The position numbers and the translations under genes were made by a program. A stretch of DNA of 64,000 nucleotides, from contig JADJLR010000004.1 of the NCBI GenBank assembly GCA_016710015.1, positions 248,001 through 312,000 on the forward strand, read 5' to 3'. This DNA is from Flavobacteriales bacterium (GTDB lineage: Bacteria > Bacteroidota > Bacteroidia > Flavobacteriales_F > PHOS-HE28). The notes below the pieces were generated by a model. That model saw nothing but the letters and a program-made list of their open reading frames with translations. It was not told where the DNA came from and searched no databases. Positions 50,177 to 57,194 of the stretch are shown one piece after another (the stretch's first letter is position 1; each line of letters opens with the position of its first letter).

Positions 50177-50434
50177 ATGGAAACGAGCCTCCGCATCAAG
50201 GTATCAGAGTTGGACATGGACCTCTTGAACAAGATCAAACGCTTGTTCGATAAGGACCGTGAACTCACACTGACCATTCGCTCTAGCACGGACTTCGAAT
50301 TGACGCGTTCGGAGAGCAAGAAAGTTTACTTGCAGCGCTTGGAAAAGGCGGTCAAGAACCTTGAAAAGGGAAACTCGGTGACACTTACAGAGGCGGATCT
50401 AGACGCTTTAGTGATCGAGCGCCTCAAGACATGA
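50177..50434 (+). CDS. Antitoxin of a YoeB-type toxin-antitoxin module
   Basis: An 85-residue, highly charged, helical protein (LDMDLLNKIKRLFDKDRELT; SKKVYLQRLEKAVKNLEKGN). Its stop overlaps the start of the YoeB-like toxin by 4 nt, and its size and position are those of an antitoxin. The sequence is not recognisably YefM or Phd, so the antitoxin family is left open. It is divergent from the atpG fragment, 35 nt away. Confidence 0.7.
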   Translation: METSLRIKVSELDMDLLNKIKRLFDKDRELTLTIRSSTDFELTRSESKKVYLQRLEKAVKNLEKGNSVTLTEADLDALVIERLKT

Positions 50435-50698
50435 AGCGGGTCATCTTCGAGCAGAATGCGTATGAAGATTTCTGCGACTGGGGCATCTATGACAAGGCGC
50501 GATACATCAAGATCCATGATCTGATCAAGGCCATACTGCGCGAACCCTTCAAAGGTGGGCAAGCCGGAACCGCTGAAGGGAGCACTCAAAGGATACTGGT
50601 CACGACGGATCGATGAGAAGCACCGTTTGGTCTACCGAATGACCGGTGATGGATCCGTAGAGGTGGTGAGTTGCAAGGGACACTACGGGGATAGGTAG
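50431..50698 (+). pseudogene. YoeB/Txe-family toxin with an apparent frameshift
   Basis: The first part reads MKRVIFEQNAYEDFCDWGIY followed by DKARYIKIHDLIKAILREPF, which matches the N-terminal half of YoeB mRNA interferases. After FKG near 50555 the frame breaks. The continuation is in another frame: KPEPLKGALKGYWSRRIDEK, then HRLVYRMTGDG, then SCKGHYGDR and TAG at 50696-50698. The later half holds the Arg and the His-Tyr pair expected in the RNase site. As read, the uninterrupted frame stops at 50616 and lacks the active site. An assembly indel in the GGTGGG context is equally possible. Confidence 0.8.
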
Positions 50699-50834
50699 TG
50701 GCGTGTACCGTCCCAAGGATCAGGCACCCTGAGTGGCTTGGGCCATTCCACGAATGTGCTTTTGAGGCTTGATGGACAGAGGTCCGATGTGGAAAACGCT
50801 ACAACGGTGGCAGCATAACGCGAAAGCGATAGGC

Positions 50835-51722
50835 CTACCCCTTCAGCGCCTCCGCCCCACCCACGATCTCCAGGATCTCGTTGGTGATGGATGCCTGCCG
50901 CGCCTTGTTGTAGGTCAGCCTCAACTCCTTCAAGAGGGCATCGGCATTGTCGGTGGCCTTGTGCATGGCGGTCATGCGGGCACCGTGCTCGGCGGCGTTG
51001 CTATCGAGCAAGGCCTTATAGAGCTGGATCTTCAAGCTCTTCGGGATGATCTCCTCCACGATGGTCCGGCGGTCCGGCTCCATGATGTGGTCCATGGCGC
51101 TTGTCTTCACCTTCTGTTCCGTAGAAGCAGCAGGTGGCATCACCGGCAGGTAGGGCTCCTCTGTGATGACCTGCACGGCAGCGTTCTTGAACCGGTTGTA
51201 TACCAGCACTACTTCGTCATAGGTGCCATTGGCGAAAAGCTCCATGAGCAGTTCCGCCTTAGGGGCCACCTTGTCGAAGTTCAAGCCATCGTACAGGCTC
51301 GCTCCATCGGTAGGCAGATCGGCACTGAAATGCTTGGTTCGGCGGTACGTGTCCAGGGCCTTCTTGCCTAATGGAAGCACATGTACTGTACGGCCGATGC
51401 TTTCATGCTGAATGACCATACGACGGATGCTCCGGAACACTTGCGTATTGAAGGCACCCGCGAGACCGCGATTGCTAACGATGGCCACAAGCAACACGTT
51501 CTTCACGTCACGCTGTTGGCTGTATTTGCCTTCGCTACTGTCCAATGACGCGCTCACGTTGCTGAGGATGGCCTGCAACTTCTCGGCGTAGGGACGCATG
51601 CGTAAGATGGCATCCTGGGCACGACGCAACTTGGCCGCGCTCACCATTTTCATGGCGGCGGTGATCTGCTTGGTGCTATTGACCGAGACGATCCTGTTGC
51701 GTACCTCCTTCAGGCTTGCCAT
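50835..51722 (-). CDS. atpG: ATP synthase F1 gamma subunit
   Basis: A 295-residue central-stalk subunit. The N-terminal helix MASLKEVRNRIVSVNSTKQI continues TAAMKMVSAAKLRRAQ, the family signature, and the C-terminal helix is ARQASITNEILEIVGGAEAL. ATG 51722 is chosen because upstream in-frame sequence falls in the intergenic hairpin region. It is the last gene of the ATP synthase cluster. Its last 66 codons are repeated at 49942-50141, beyond a toxin-antitoxin module. Confidence 0.96.
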   Translation of the reverse strand: MASLKEVRNRIVSVNSTKQITAAMKMVSAAKLRRAQDAILRMRPYAEKLQAILSNVSASLDSSEGKYSQQRDVKNVLLVAIVSNRGLAGAFNTQVFRSIRRMVIQHESIGRTVHVLPLGKKALDTYRRTKHFSADLPTDGASLYDGLNFDKVAPKAELLMELFANGTYDEVVLVYNRFKNAAVQVITEEPYLPVMPPAASTEQKVKTSAMDHIMEPDRRTIVEEIIPKSLKIQLYKALLDSNAAEHGARMTAMHKATDNADALLKELRLTYNKARQASITNEILEIVGGAEALKG

Positions 51723-51785
51723 ATCCGAGTGCTTATCACCGTTGTGCGGGTTCTTGTTGAATGCCGTAATGAGTGTGGAGTGGTG

Positions 51786-51824
51786 AGTGACGAGTCTGGC
51801 ACATCGCAGGCCAGACTCGTCACT
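51786..51824. repeat. Perfect inverted repeat between atpA and atpG
   Basis: AGTGACGAGTCTGGC (51786-51800) and GCCAGACTCGTCACT (51810-51824) are perfect 15-bp reverse complements with a 9-nt loop. Looser copies of GAGTGATGAGTGA flank them (51773-51840), so the symmetric region is longer. It lies in the 128-nt space between atpA and atpG and could form a strong mRNA hairpin that affects processing or stability. No T run follows, so it is not a typical terminator. Confidence 0.75.
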
Positions 51825-51850
51825 GGTCACTCATCACTCGCAACTCTTCA

Positions 51851-53429
51851 TCAGTTATCCAAACTCTTGATCAAGTCAGCAGCAACCGTTTCCAGCGTGC
51901 TTGTGATCTGGTCGTTGTACTCGCCTTTCTTCAACGCTTCCAGCACGTTGCTGTGCTTGTTGCGCAGCATGGTGATGAACTCGGCCTCGAACTGCTTGAT
52001 GTTCTTCACCGGAACTGCAGATAGCAAGCCCTTTGTGCCACAATAAAGGATCGCGATCTGCTCCTCCACGCGCACAGGTTGGTTCTGGCCTTGCTTCATG
52101 ATCTCCACGTTGCGGGCACCTTTGTCCAATACGGCCTTGGTGGAGGCATCGAGGTCGCTACCGAACTTCGAGAAGGCTTCCAGCTCGCGGTACGCAGCTT
52201 GGTCAAGCTTCAGCGTACCGGCCACCTTCTTCATGGATTTGATCTGCGCGTTGCCACCCACGCGGCTCACGCTGATACCCACGTTGATGGCAGGACGCAC
52301 ACCGCTCAAGAACAAGTTGCTCTCCAAGAAGATCTGACCGTCGGTGATCGAGATCACGTTGGTAGGGATATAGGCAGAAACGTCTCCGGCTTGGGTCTCA
52401 ATGATCGGCAAGGCGGTCAAGGAACCACCACCTTTCACCATACCCTTCAAGCTCTCGGGAAGGTCGTTCATCTGCTCGGCAACGGTTTGGTCAGCGGTCA
52501 CTTTCGCGGCGCGCTCCAGCAAACGACTGTGCAGGTAGAACACGTCCCCTGGATAGGCCTCACGTCCGGGTGGGCGACGCAGCAGCAGCGATACCTCACG
52601 GTAGGCCACGGCTTGCTTGGAGAGATCATCATAAACGATCAGTGCCGGACGACCGGTGTCGCGGAAGAACTCGCCGATGGCTGCTCCGGTAAAGGGTGCG
52701 AAGAACTGCATCGGGGCGGGGTCGCTCGCGTTGGCAGCTACGACCGTGGTGTAGGCCATGGCACCGCACTCCTCCAACACTTTCACGGTACCTGCAACAG
52801 TGGAGCCCTTTTGGCCGATAGCGACGTAGATGCAATACACCGGCTTGCCGGCGTCGAAGAATTCCTTTTGGTTGATGATCGTATCGATCGCCACGGTGCT
52901 CTTGCCCGTTTGGCGGTCACCGATGATCAATTCGCGCTGGCCACGTCCGATCGGGATCATGGCATCGATGGCCTTGATCCCTGTTTGCAGAGGCTCCTTT
53001 ACAGGCTCGCGGAAGATCACGCCCGGAGCTTTGCGCTCGATAGGCATCTCGTACAACTCACCAGTGATCGGTCCTTTGCCGTCGATGGGCTCGCCGAGGG
53101 TGTTCACCACACGGCCAACAATGCCTTCGCCGGTCTTGATGCTGGCGATGCGCTTGGTGCGCTTCACGGTATCGCCCTCTTTGACACCCACGGATGGGCC
53201 GAGCAATACCACACCCACGTTGTCTTCCTCGAGGTTCAACACGATGCCGCGCAGACCGCTGGGGAATTCCACGAGCTCTCCGCTCTGGACACCTTGCAGA
53301 CCGTAGATGCGGGCGATACCATCACCCACTTGCAACACCGTACCGACCTCTTCGAGTTCGGTGCTGGTGCGGATCCGGCGAGTTCTTGTTTGCGATCGCC
53401 GTTACTTCGGCGGGATTCACTACGGCCAT
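51851..53429 (-). CDS. atpA: ATP synthase F1 alpha subunit (apparent frameshifts near the 5' end)
   Basis: The main frame from GTVLQVGDGIARIYGLQGVQ to the end is a complete alpha subunit, with the P-loop GDRQTGKST and the family signature PAINVGISVSRVGG. The 5' end is broken across three frames: ATG 53429 gives MAVVNPAEVTAI, then KQELAG in a second frame, then IRTSTELEEVGTVLQ in the main frame. Two single-base deletions about 20 nt apart (near 53396 and 53376) explain this. Restoring them gives a normal N-terminus of the type AEVTAIxKQELAGxIRTSTELEEVG. The enzyme is essential, so assembly error is the simplest explanation. It follows atpH in the usual order. Confidence 0.9.
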
Positions 53430-53441
53430 GGCGGGATATCG

Positions 53442-54002
53442 TTAGATCGCTGGGATGTACGGGTTCTTGGAGAATTCGCGGCGCAGATCGGACAGGTGGC
53501 GGCTTACGCTGCCATCGTATTGCTCGTCACCGATGCGGATCGTTACCCCTCCGATCAACGAGGGGTCCACATGCTCCACCAATTCGATGCTCTTGCCAGG
53601 ATGCTGTTTCTCGGCAAGGGCTTTTACTCTAGCGCGTGCCGTATCGCTTAGCGGCGCAGCACTGGTCACCTGGGCGGTGACGATGCCTTTGTTGATCTTG
53701 TAGAGCAGTGCAAAGGCGTTCGCTACATCGGGCAGGAGCCCTTCGCGCCCTTTGCGCACAAGGATGCCGATGAAGGACTTCGTGAGCTCACCGACCTTGC
53801 CCGCGAAGATCTTGTCAAGGATCACCGCTTTCTTATCGGCCTTCACCACCGGGCTCTTCAACAGAACGATCAGCTCGTGATTTTCGCTGCACACCTTGGC
53901 CACAAGGACCATGTCCTCGTGGGCACCCTCCAAGTCACCCCTTTCGTGGGCGAGCTCCATGAGGGAACGGGCGTAGCGATAAGCGACCGGGGCGATGTTC
54001 AT
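53442..54002 (-). CDS. atpH: ATP synthase F1 delta subunit
   Basis: A 186-residue stator subunit joining F1 to the b-subunit stalk. The N-terminal helical domain opens NIAPVAYRYARSLMELAHER, and the C-terminal part carries the family signature DPSLIGGVTIRIGDEQYDGS. Its start overlaps the atpF stop by 4 nt, and atpA follows after 12 nt. Confidence 0.95.
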   Translation of the reverse strand: MNIAPVAYRYARSLMELAHERGDLEGAHEDMVLVAKVCSENHELIVLLKSPVVKADKKAVILDKIFAGKVGELTKSFIGILVRKGREGLLPDVANAFALLYKINKGIVTAQVTSAAPLSDTARARVKALAEKQHPGKSIELVEHVDPSLIGGVTIRIGDEQYDGSVSRHLSDLRREFSKNPYIPAI

Positions 54003-54496
54003 GACTTGCGCAGCTCGGCTTCGGTCATCACTTTGTCCACGAGGCTTTGCTGTGCGGCATTTTCGGACAACTTGTCCTTCAGGATACGCTCAGCCACCAA
54101 GATGCTCAATTCGGCCACCTGGTTCTTCATCTCGGTAATGGCCGCCATCTTCTCATTCTGGATGTCGATGCGGGCACGGCTCAAGATCGCGTCGGCCTCC
54201 ACCTTCGCCCTGGATCTCGCCTCGGCGATCTCCTTGTCGCGGATGTCGCGGGCCTCTTTCAGGAGCACCTCACGCTCTTCGCGTGCGTCGCGCATCAACT
54301 CCTCGTTGCGACTGCTCATGGCCGCGATCTCTTCGCGGGCCTTCTTCGCTTCGTTCAAGGCGTCCTCGATCGTGCGCTCCCGCTCGCTGAGCGCGCCCAG
54401 GATCGGTTTCCACGCGAATTTCTTGAGGATGAACAGTACCGTCAGGAACGATACGGTCATCCAGAAGATGAGGCCGAAGGAGAATTCAATGAGCAT
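53999..54496 (-). CDS. atpF: ATP synthase F0 b subunit
   Basis: A 165-residue peripheral-stalk subunit: one N-terminal membrane helix (FGLIFWMTVSFLTVLFIL), then a long charged helix (RERTIEDALNEAKKAREEIA onward) that dimerises and reaches F1. It lies between atpE and atpH, and its stop overlaps the atpH ATG by 4 nt. Confidence 0.95.
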   Translation of the reverse strand: MLIEFSFGLIFWMTVSFLTVLFILKKFAWKPILGALSERERTIEDALNEAKKAREEIAAMSSRNEELMRDAREEREVLLKEARDIRDKEIAEARSRAKVEADAILSRARIDIQNEKMAAITEMKNQVAELSILVAERILKDKLSENAAQQSLVDKVMTEAELRKS

Positions 54497-54529
54497 GACG
54501 AGAGAAGAGGTTTAGGATACCGGAAGTGC

Positions 54530-54784
54530 TCAGAGCACCATGGCCAGCAGGCCCACAACGATGCCGAACATGGAGGCACCTTCAACGAGCGCTGCGGCGA
54601 GGATCATGTTCGCGCGGATATCGTTGGTGGCTTCTGGCTGACGAGCGATCGCCTGCATGGCATCACCGCCGATGCGACCGATGCCGATACCTGCGGCGAG
54701 GGCGGCGATACCAGCGCCGATGGCGGCAAGACCGAAGTGCAGGGGAGCTTCCGTAGCGGCTTGCAGAAGGACAGTGAGGAACAT
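54530..54784 (-). CDS. atpE: ATP synthase F0 c subunit
   Basis: An 84-residue proteolipid with two membrane helices: AAIGAGIAALAAGIGIGRIG and ANMILAAALVEGASMFGIVV. The polar loop is ARQPEA and the ion-binding Glu is residue 68 in ALVEGASMF. The ATG at 54784 gives the standard length; the longer frame is not c-subunit-like. It follows atpB after 19 nt. Confidence 0.95.
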   Translation of the reverse strand: MFLTVLLQAATEAPLHFGLAAIGAGIAALAAGIGIGRIGGDAMQAIARQPEATNDIRANMILAAALVEGASMFGIVVGLLAMVL

Positions 54785-54803
54785 GCGTATTGGGGTTTGT
54801 GGT

Positions 54804-55949
54804 TTAGACCAGTGATTCTTTGTGATCATCGTGGCCTTCCACCGCTGCACCGAAGTACATGGCCGAGAGGAAGGTGAACACGAAGGCTTGGATGAAGGCA
54901 ACGAGCAGCTCGAGCATGCTCATGAAGATCGTGAAGACGAGGGTGAAGATGGAAACGCCCCAACCCAGACCGGCATTGATCTCTCCGAAGATGAAGATCA
55001 GCGCGAAGAAGCTCAGTACGATGATGTGCCCCGCAGTGATGTTCGCGAACAATCGGATCATCAGAATGGCTGGGCGAAGGAATACACCAAGTATCTCCAC
55101 CGGTGTGAGGATCAACAGCACGGGCTTGGGAACACCGGGCATGGCCAGGATATGCCCCCAATAGTGGCGATTGCCATGGATCAAGGTGATCACGAAGGTG
55201 ATGGCTGCCAAGGCGAAGGTCACCGAGATACTTCCGGTAACGTTCGCGCCGAATGGGAAGATCGGGATCAAACCGGTCAGGTTATTCAGCAAAATGAAGA
55301 AGAACACAGTGAGCAGGTAGGGCATGAAGCGCTCGTACTTGGGACCGATGTTCGCTTTGGCCACATCATCACGAATGAACACGATGATCGGCTCAATGAA
55401 GCTTTGCAACCCTTTTGGTGCACCCACTCCACGCTTCTTGTATCCATTTGCCACCGAAAGCATCACCCACAACAGGATGGCCATGCTTACGAACATGCCC
55501 AGTACGTTCTTCGTGATACTGATGTCCCACGTGGACTTCGTGAGTTCCTCGTTCACACTGGCGTGGTGTGCATCGGCACCATCAGGGGCATCGGTGGCAA
55601 CCACCTTGCCCTCGTGCAACATATAGCCGCCATGGGTCTTGTGCCCGTGGTCGAAATTGCTGCTGGAGAAGTTGCTGAAACCGCGTTCGGTGTTGTACAC
55701 GAGGATCGGGAGCGGGATGCTGGTGTGGCCCCAGAGGTGCCATCCGTGTTCATCGCCGACGTGGCCCATGATCATCTCGCCGGGATTGAATTTCTCAGTC
55801 CCGTGGGCCTCGTGGTCGCTCGAATGCTCCTCGAAAACGTTCTCGATTTCCAGCTCCGTGGCGTGCTCATGACCTTCATGCTGCGCGACAGCACTTCCGA
55901 TCAACAAGCTGCTGAAGAGAAGGAAACCGGCGCGGATCAAGGCTTTCAT
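54804..55949 (-). CDS. atpB: ATP synthase F0 a subunit with long His/acid-rich N-terminal extension
   Basis: A 381-residue protein. A signal peptide-like segment (MKALIRAGFLLFSSLLIGSA) is followed by a hydrophilic periplasmic extension of about 120 residues rich in His, Glu and Asp (HEGHEHATELEIENVFEEHS). The a-subunit membrane domain starts near residue 140. The essential Arg lies in LMIRLFANITAGHII. This extension is common in Bacteroidota a subunits. ATG 55949 is chosen because it begins the signal-like segment; one at 55970 is an alternative. It is followed by atpE and preceded by the small AtpZ-like gene. Confidence 0.93.
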   Translation of the reverse strand: MKALIRAGFLLFSSLLIGSAVAQHEGHEHATELEIENVFEEHSSDHEAHGTEKFNPGEMIMGHVGDEHGWHLWGHTSIPLPILVYNTERGFSNFSSSNFDHGHKTHGGYMLHEGKVVATDAPDGADAHHASVNEELTKSTWDISITKNVLGMFVSMAILLWVMLSVANGYKKRGVGAPKGLQSFIEPIIVFIRDDVAKANIGPKYERFMPYLLTVFFFILLNNLTGLIPIFPFGANVTGSISVTFALAAITFVITLIHGNRHYWGHILAMPGVPKPVLLILTPVEILGVFLRPAILMIRLFANITAGHIIVLSFFALIFIFGEINAGLGWGVSIFTLVFTIFMSMLELLVAFIQAFVFTFLSAMYFGAAVEGHDDHKESLV

Positions 55950-56040
55950 GATATCAGAACAGGAGACCACCCCCTGTATTTCGGGCGCAAAGGTAGGATT
56001 CGCTTCCGATCGATGAAATGATGAATGGAATGATCAGCGA

Positions 56041-56265
56041 TCAATGCTTCTTCCCGGTCTCCTTGAAGAGGTGCAGCATGGCCCCGGCGACCCCCGTGAG
56101 AGCCAATACAAGGGTCAATATCGGGAAGCGCCAGCGCAGTAGACCATCCAACCAGTATCCCAGAAAAGTGAAGCCCAGAACGATCCCCGCCATGGAAAGG
56201 CCCAGACCGGTCAACCGCAAGTATGCAGCGTATGGGGGTTCTTCCTTTGGCCCTTTCTTACTCAT
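56041..56265 (-). CDS. AtpZ/AtpI-family small membrane protein
   Basis: A 74-residue protein with two membrane helices (LGLSMAGIVLGFTFLGYWLD and FPILTLVLALTGVAGAML). The position before atpB and the pattern GFTFLGYWLDG fit the AtpZ/AtpI family, which aids assembly of the c-ring or transports magnesium for the F0 complex. Its ATG overlaps the stop of the next upstream gene by 4 nt. Confidence 0.85.
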   Translation of the reverse strand: MSKKGPKEEPPYAAYLRLTGLGLSMAGIVLGFTFLGYWLDGLLRWRFPILTLVLALTGVAGAMLHLFKETGKKH

Positions 56266-56651
56266 GGCTTGCGTTGACGCAGTAGCGCCGAGAAGCGCAC
56301 CGTGCTGAACGCCAGATTCGCTAGGTAAAAGCCGATGAAAGGGAGCACGAAGGCGACCACGTCGACCTTGGGCATCTTTACGATCGCGACCAACAGGACC
56401 AACAAGGTGAGCAGCATCTTGAGGACCATCCCGGTCATGTAGCGCTGTACCGAGAGCTTCGGATCCGTGTCCAGCGCAGACCCCTGCCAGGTGTGCAGGC
56501 CGATGCCCAATACAAGGAAGTACGCCACCGTCGCTAGTTGCTGGGTTCCGAAGGGGATCTCGAACTGGCCAAACAGCGCGTAGAGCACGCCGGTGCAGAT
56601 CAAATTGAACAAGAGAAAGGGTGCGAGGAAGGACCAGCGCCGGGCGAACAT
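56262..56651 (-). CDS. Four-helix membrane protein of the ATP synthase cluster
   Basis: A 129-residue protein with about four hydrophobic helices (FLAPFLLFNLICTGVLYALF; LATVAYFLVLGIGLHTW; MVLKMLLTLLVLLVAIV; VVAFVLPFIGFYLANLAF). It sits where ATP synthase I-like proteins are found in Bacteroidota and overlaps the AtpZ-like gene by 4 nt. A role in F0 assembly is inferred only from position. Confidence 0.7.
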   Translation of the reverse strand: MFARRWSFLAPFLLFNLICTGVLYALFGQFEIPFGTQQLATVAYFLVLGIGLHTWQGSALDTDPKLSVQRYMTGMVLKMLLTLLVLLVAIVKMPKVDVVAFVLPFIGFYLANLAFSTVRFSALLRQRKP

Positions 56652-56671
56652 GGCGCGAATAGGACCGCCGA

Positions 56672-57127
56672 TCAGCGGGCCGCTTGCTTCGATTCGGAAG
56701 TCGTTGTCTCCGTGCGCAAACGAACAGGGTCCATTTCCTTCACCACACCACCAGCCATGCTACAGTTACCGGTGAACACCGCGCCCGGCTCGATTGCGAG
56801 CTTCTTGGTGTTGATGTCGCCTTGTAGTTTCGCCGTCGCCTTCAGGCTCAACAGATCCTGACAGTTCACTTTGCCGACCACGGTGCCTTCGATGTCGCTG
56901 CTCTGGCAGATCACTTCACCTTCTATGGTGCCGGTCTGGCCCACGATCACACGTCCGCGAGCGGTAACGGTACCCTTCACCTTACCATCGATGCGGATAT
57001 TGCTATCACTGTTGACCTCCCCAACGATGGAGGTACCCTCCATGATGCTGTTGATCTTGCCGGGGCTAACGGGTTCTGCGGTCTTATTCATGGTACTCGG
57101 GTTCGCAGGTTTCTCGCTTCGGAACAT
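56672..57127 (-). CDS. Bactofilin (polymer-forming cytoskeletal protein)
   Basis: A 151-residue (or 139-residue, from ATG 57091) bactofilin. The central domain shows the right-handed beta-helix pattern of repeated short strands: MEGTSIVGEVNSDSNIRIDG, KVKGTVTARGRVIVG, GTIEGEVICQSSDIEGTVVG. Disordered tails flank it. Bactofilins form filaments that scaffold cell-shape or envelope proteins. ATG 57127 has a purine-rich AAGGA just upstream, which favours the longer form. It lies 20 nt before the ATP synthase accessory gene. Confidence 0.88.
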   Translation of the reverse strand: MFRSEKPANPSTMNKTAEPVSPGKINSIMEGTSIVGEVNSDSNIRIDGKVKGTVTARGRVIVGQTGTIEGEVICQSSDIEGTVVGKVNCQDLLSLKATAKLQGDINTKKLAIEPGAVFTGNCSMAGGVVKEMDPVRLRTETTTSESKQAAR

Positions 57128-57194
57128 GTTTCCTTCGGGTTGAAGGTGAAAATTCGAAATATCGGGTCAAAGATAGTGGTGCGGAGCACTTATC

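Noticed and set aside
53370..53429. Programmed ribosomal frameshifting at the start of atpA
   Set aside because: Two shifts within about 20 nt and no slippery heptamer with a downstream structure are visible; assembly indels explain it more simply.
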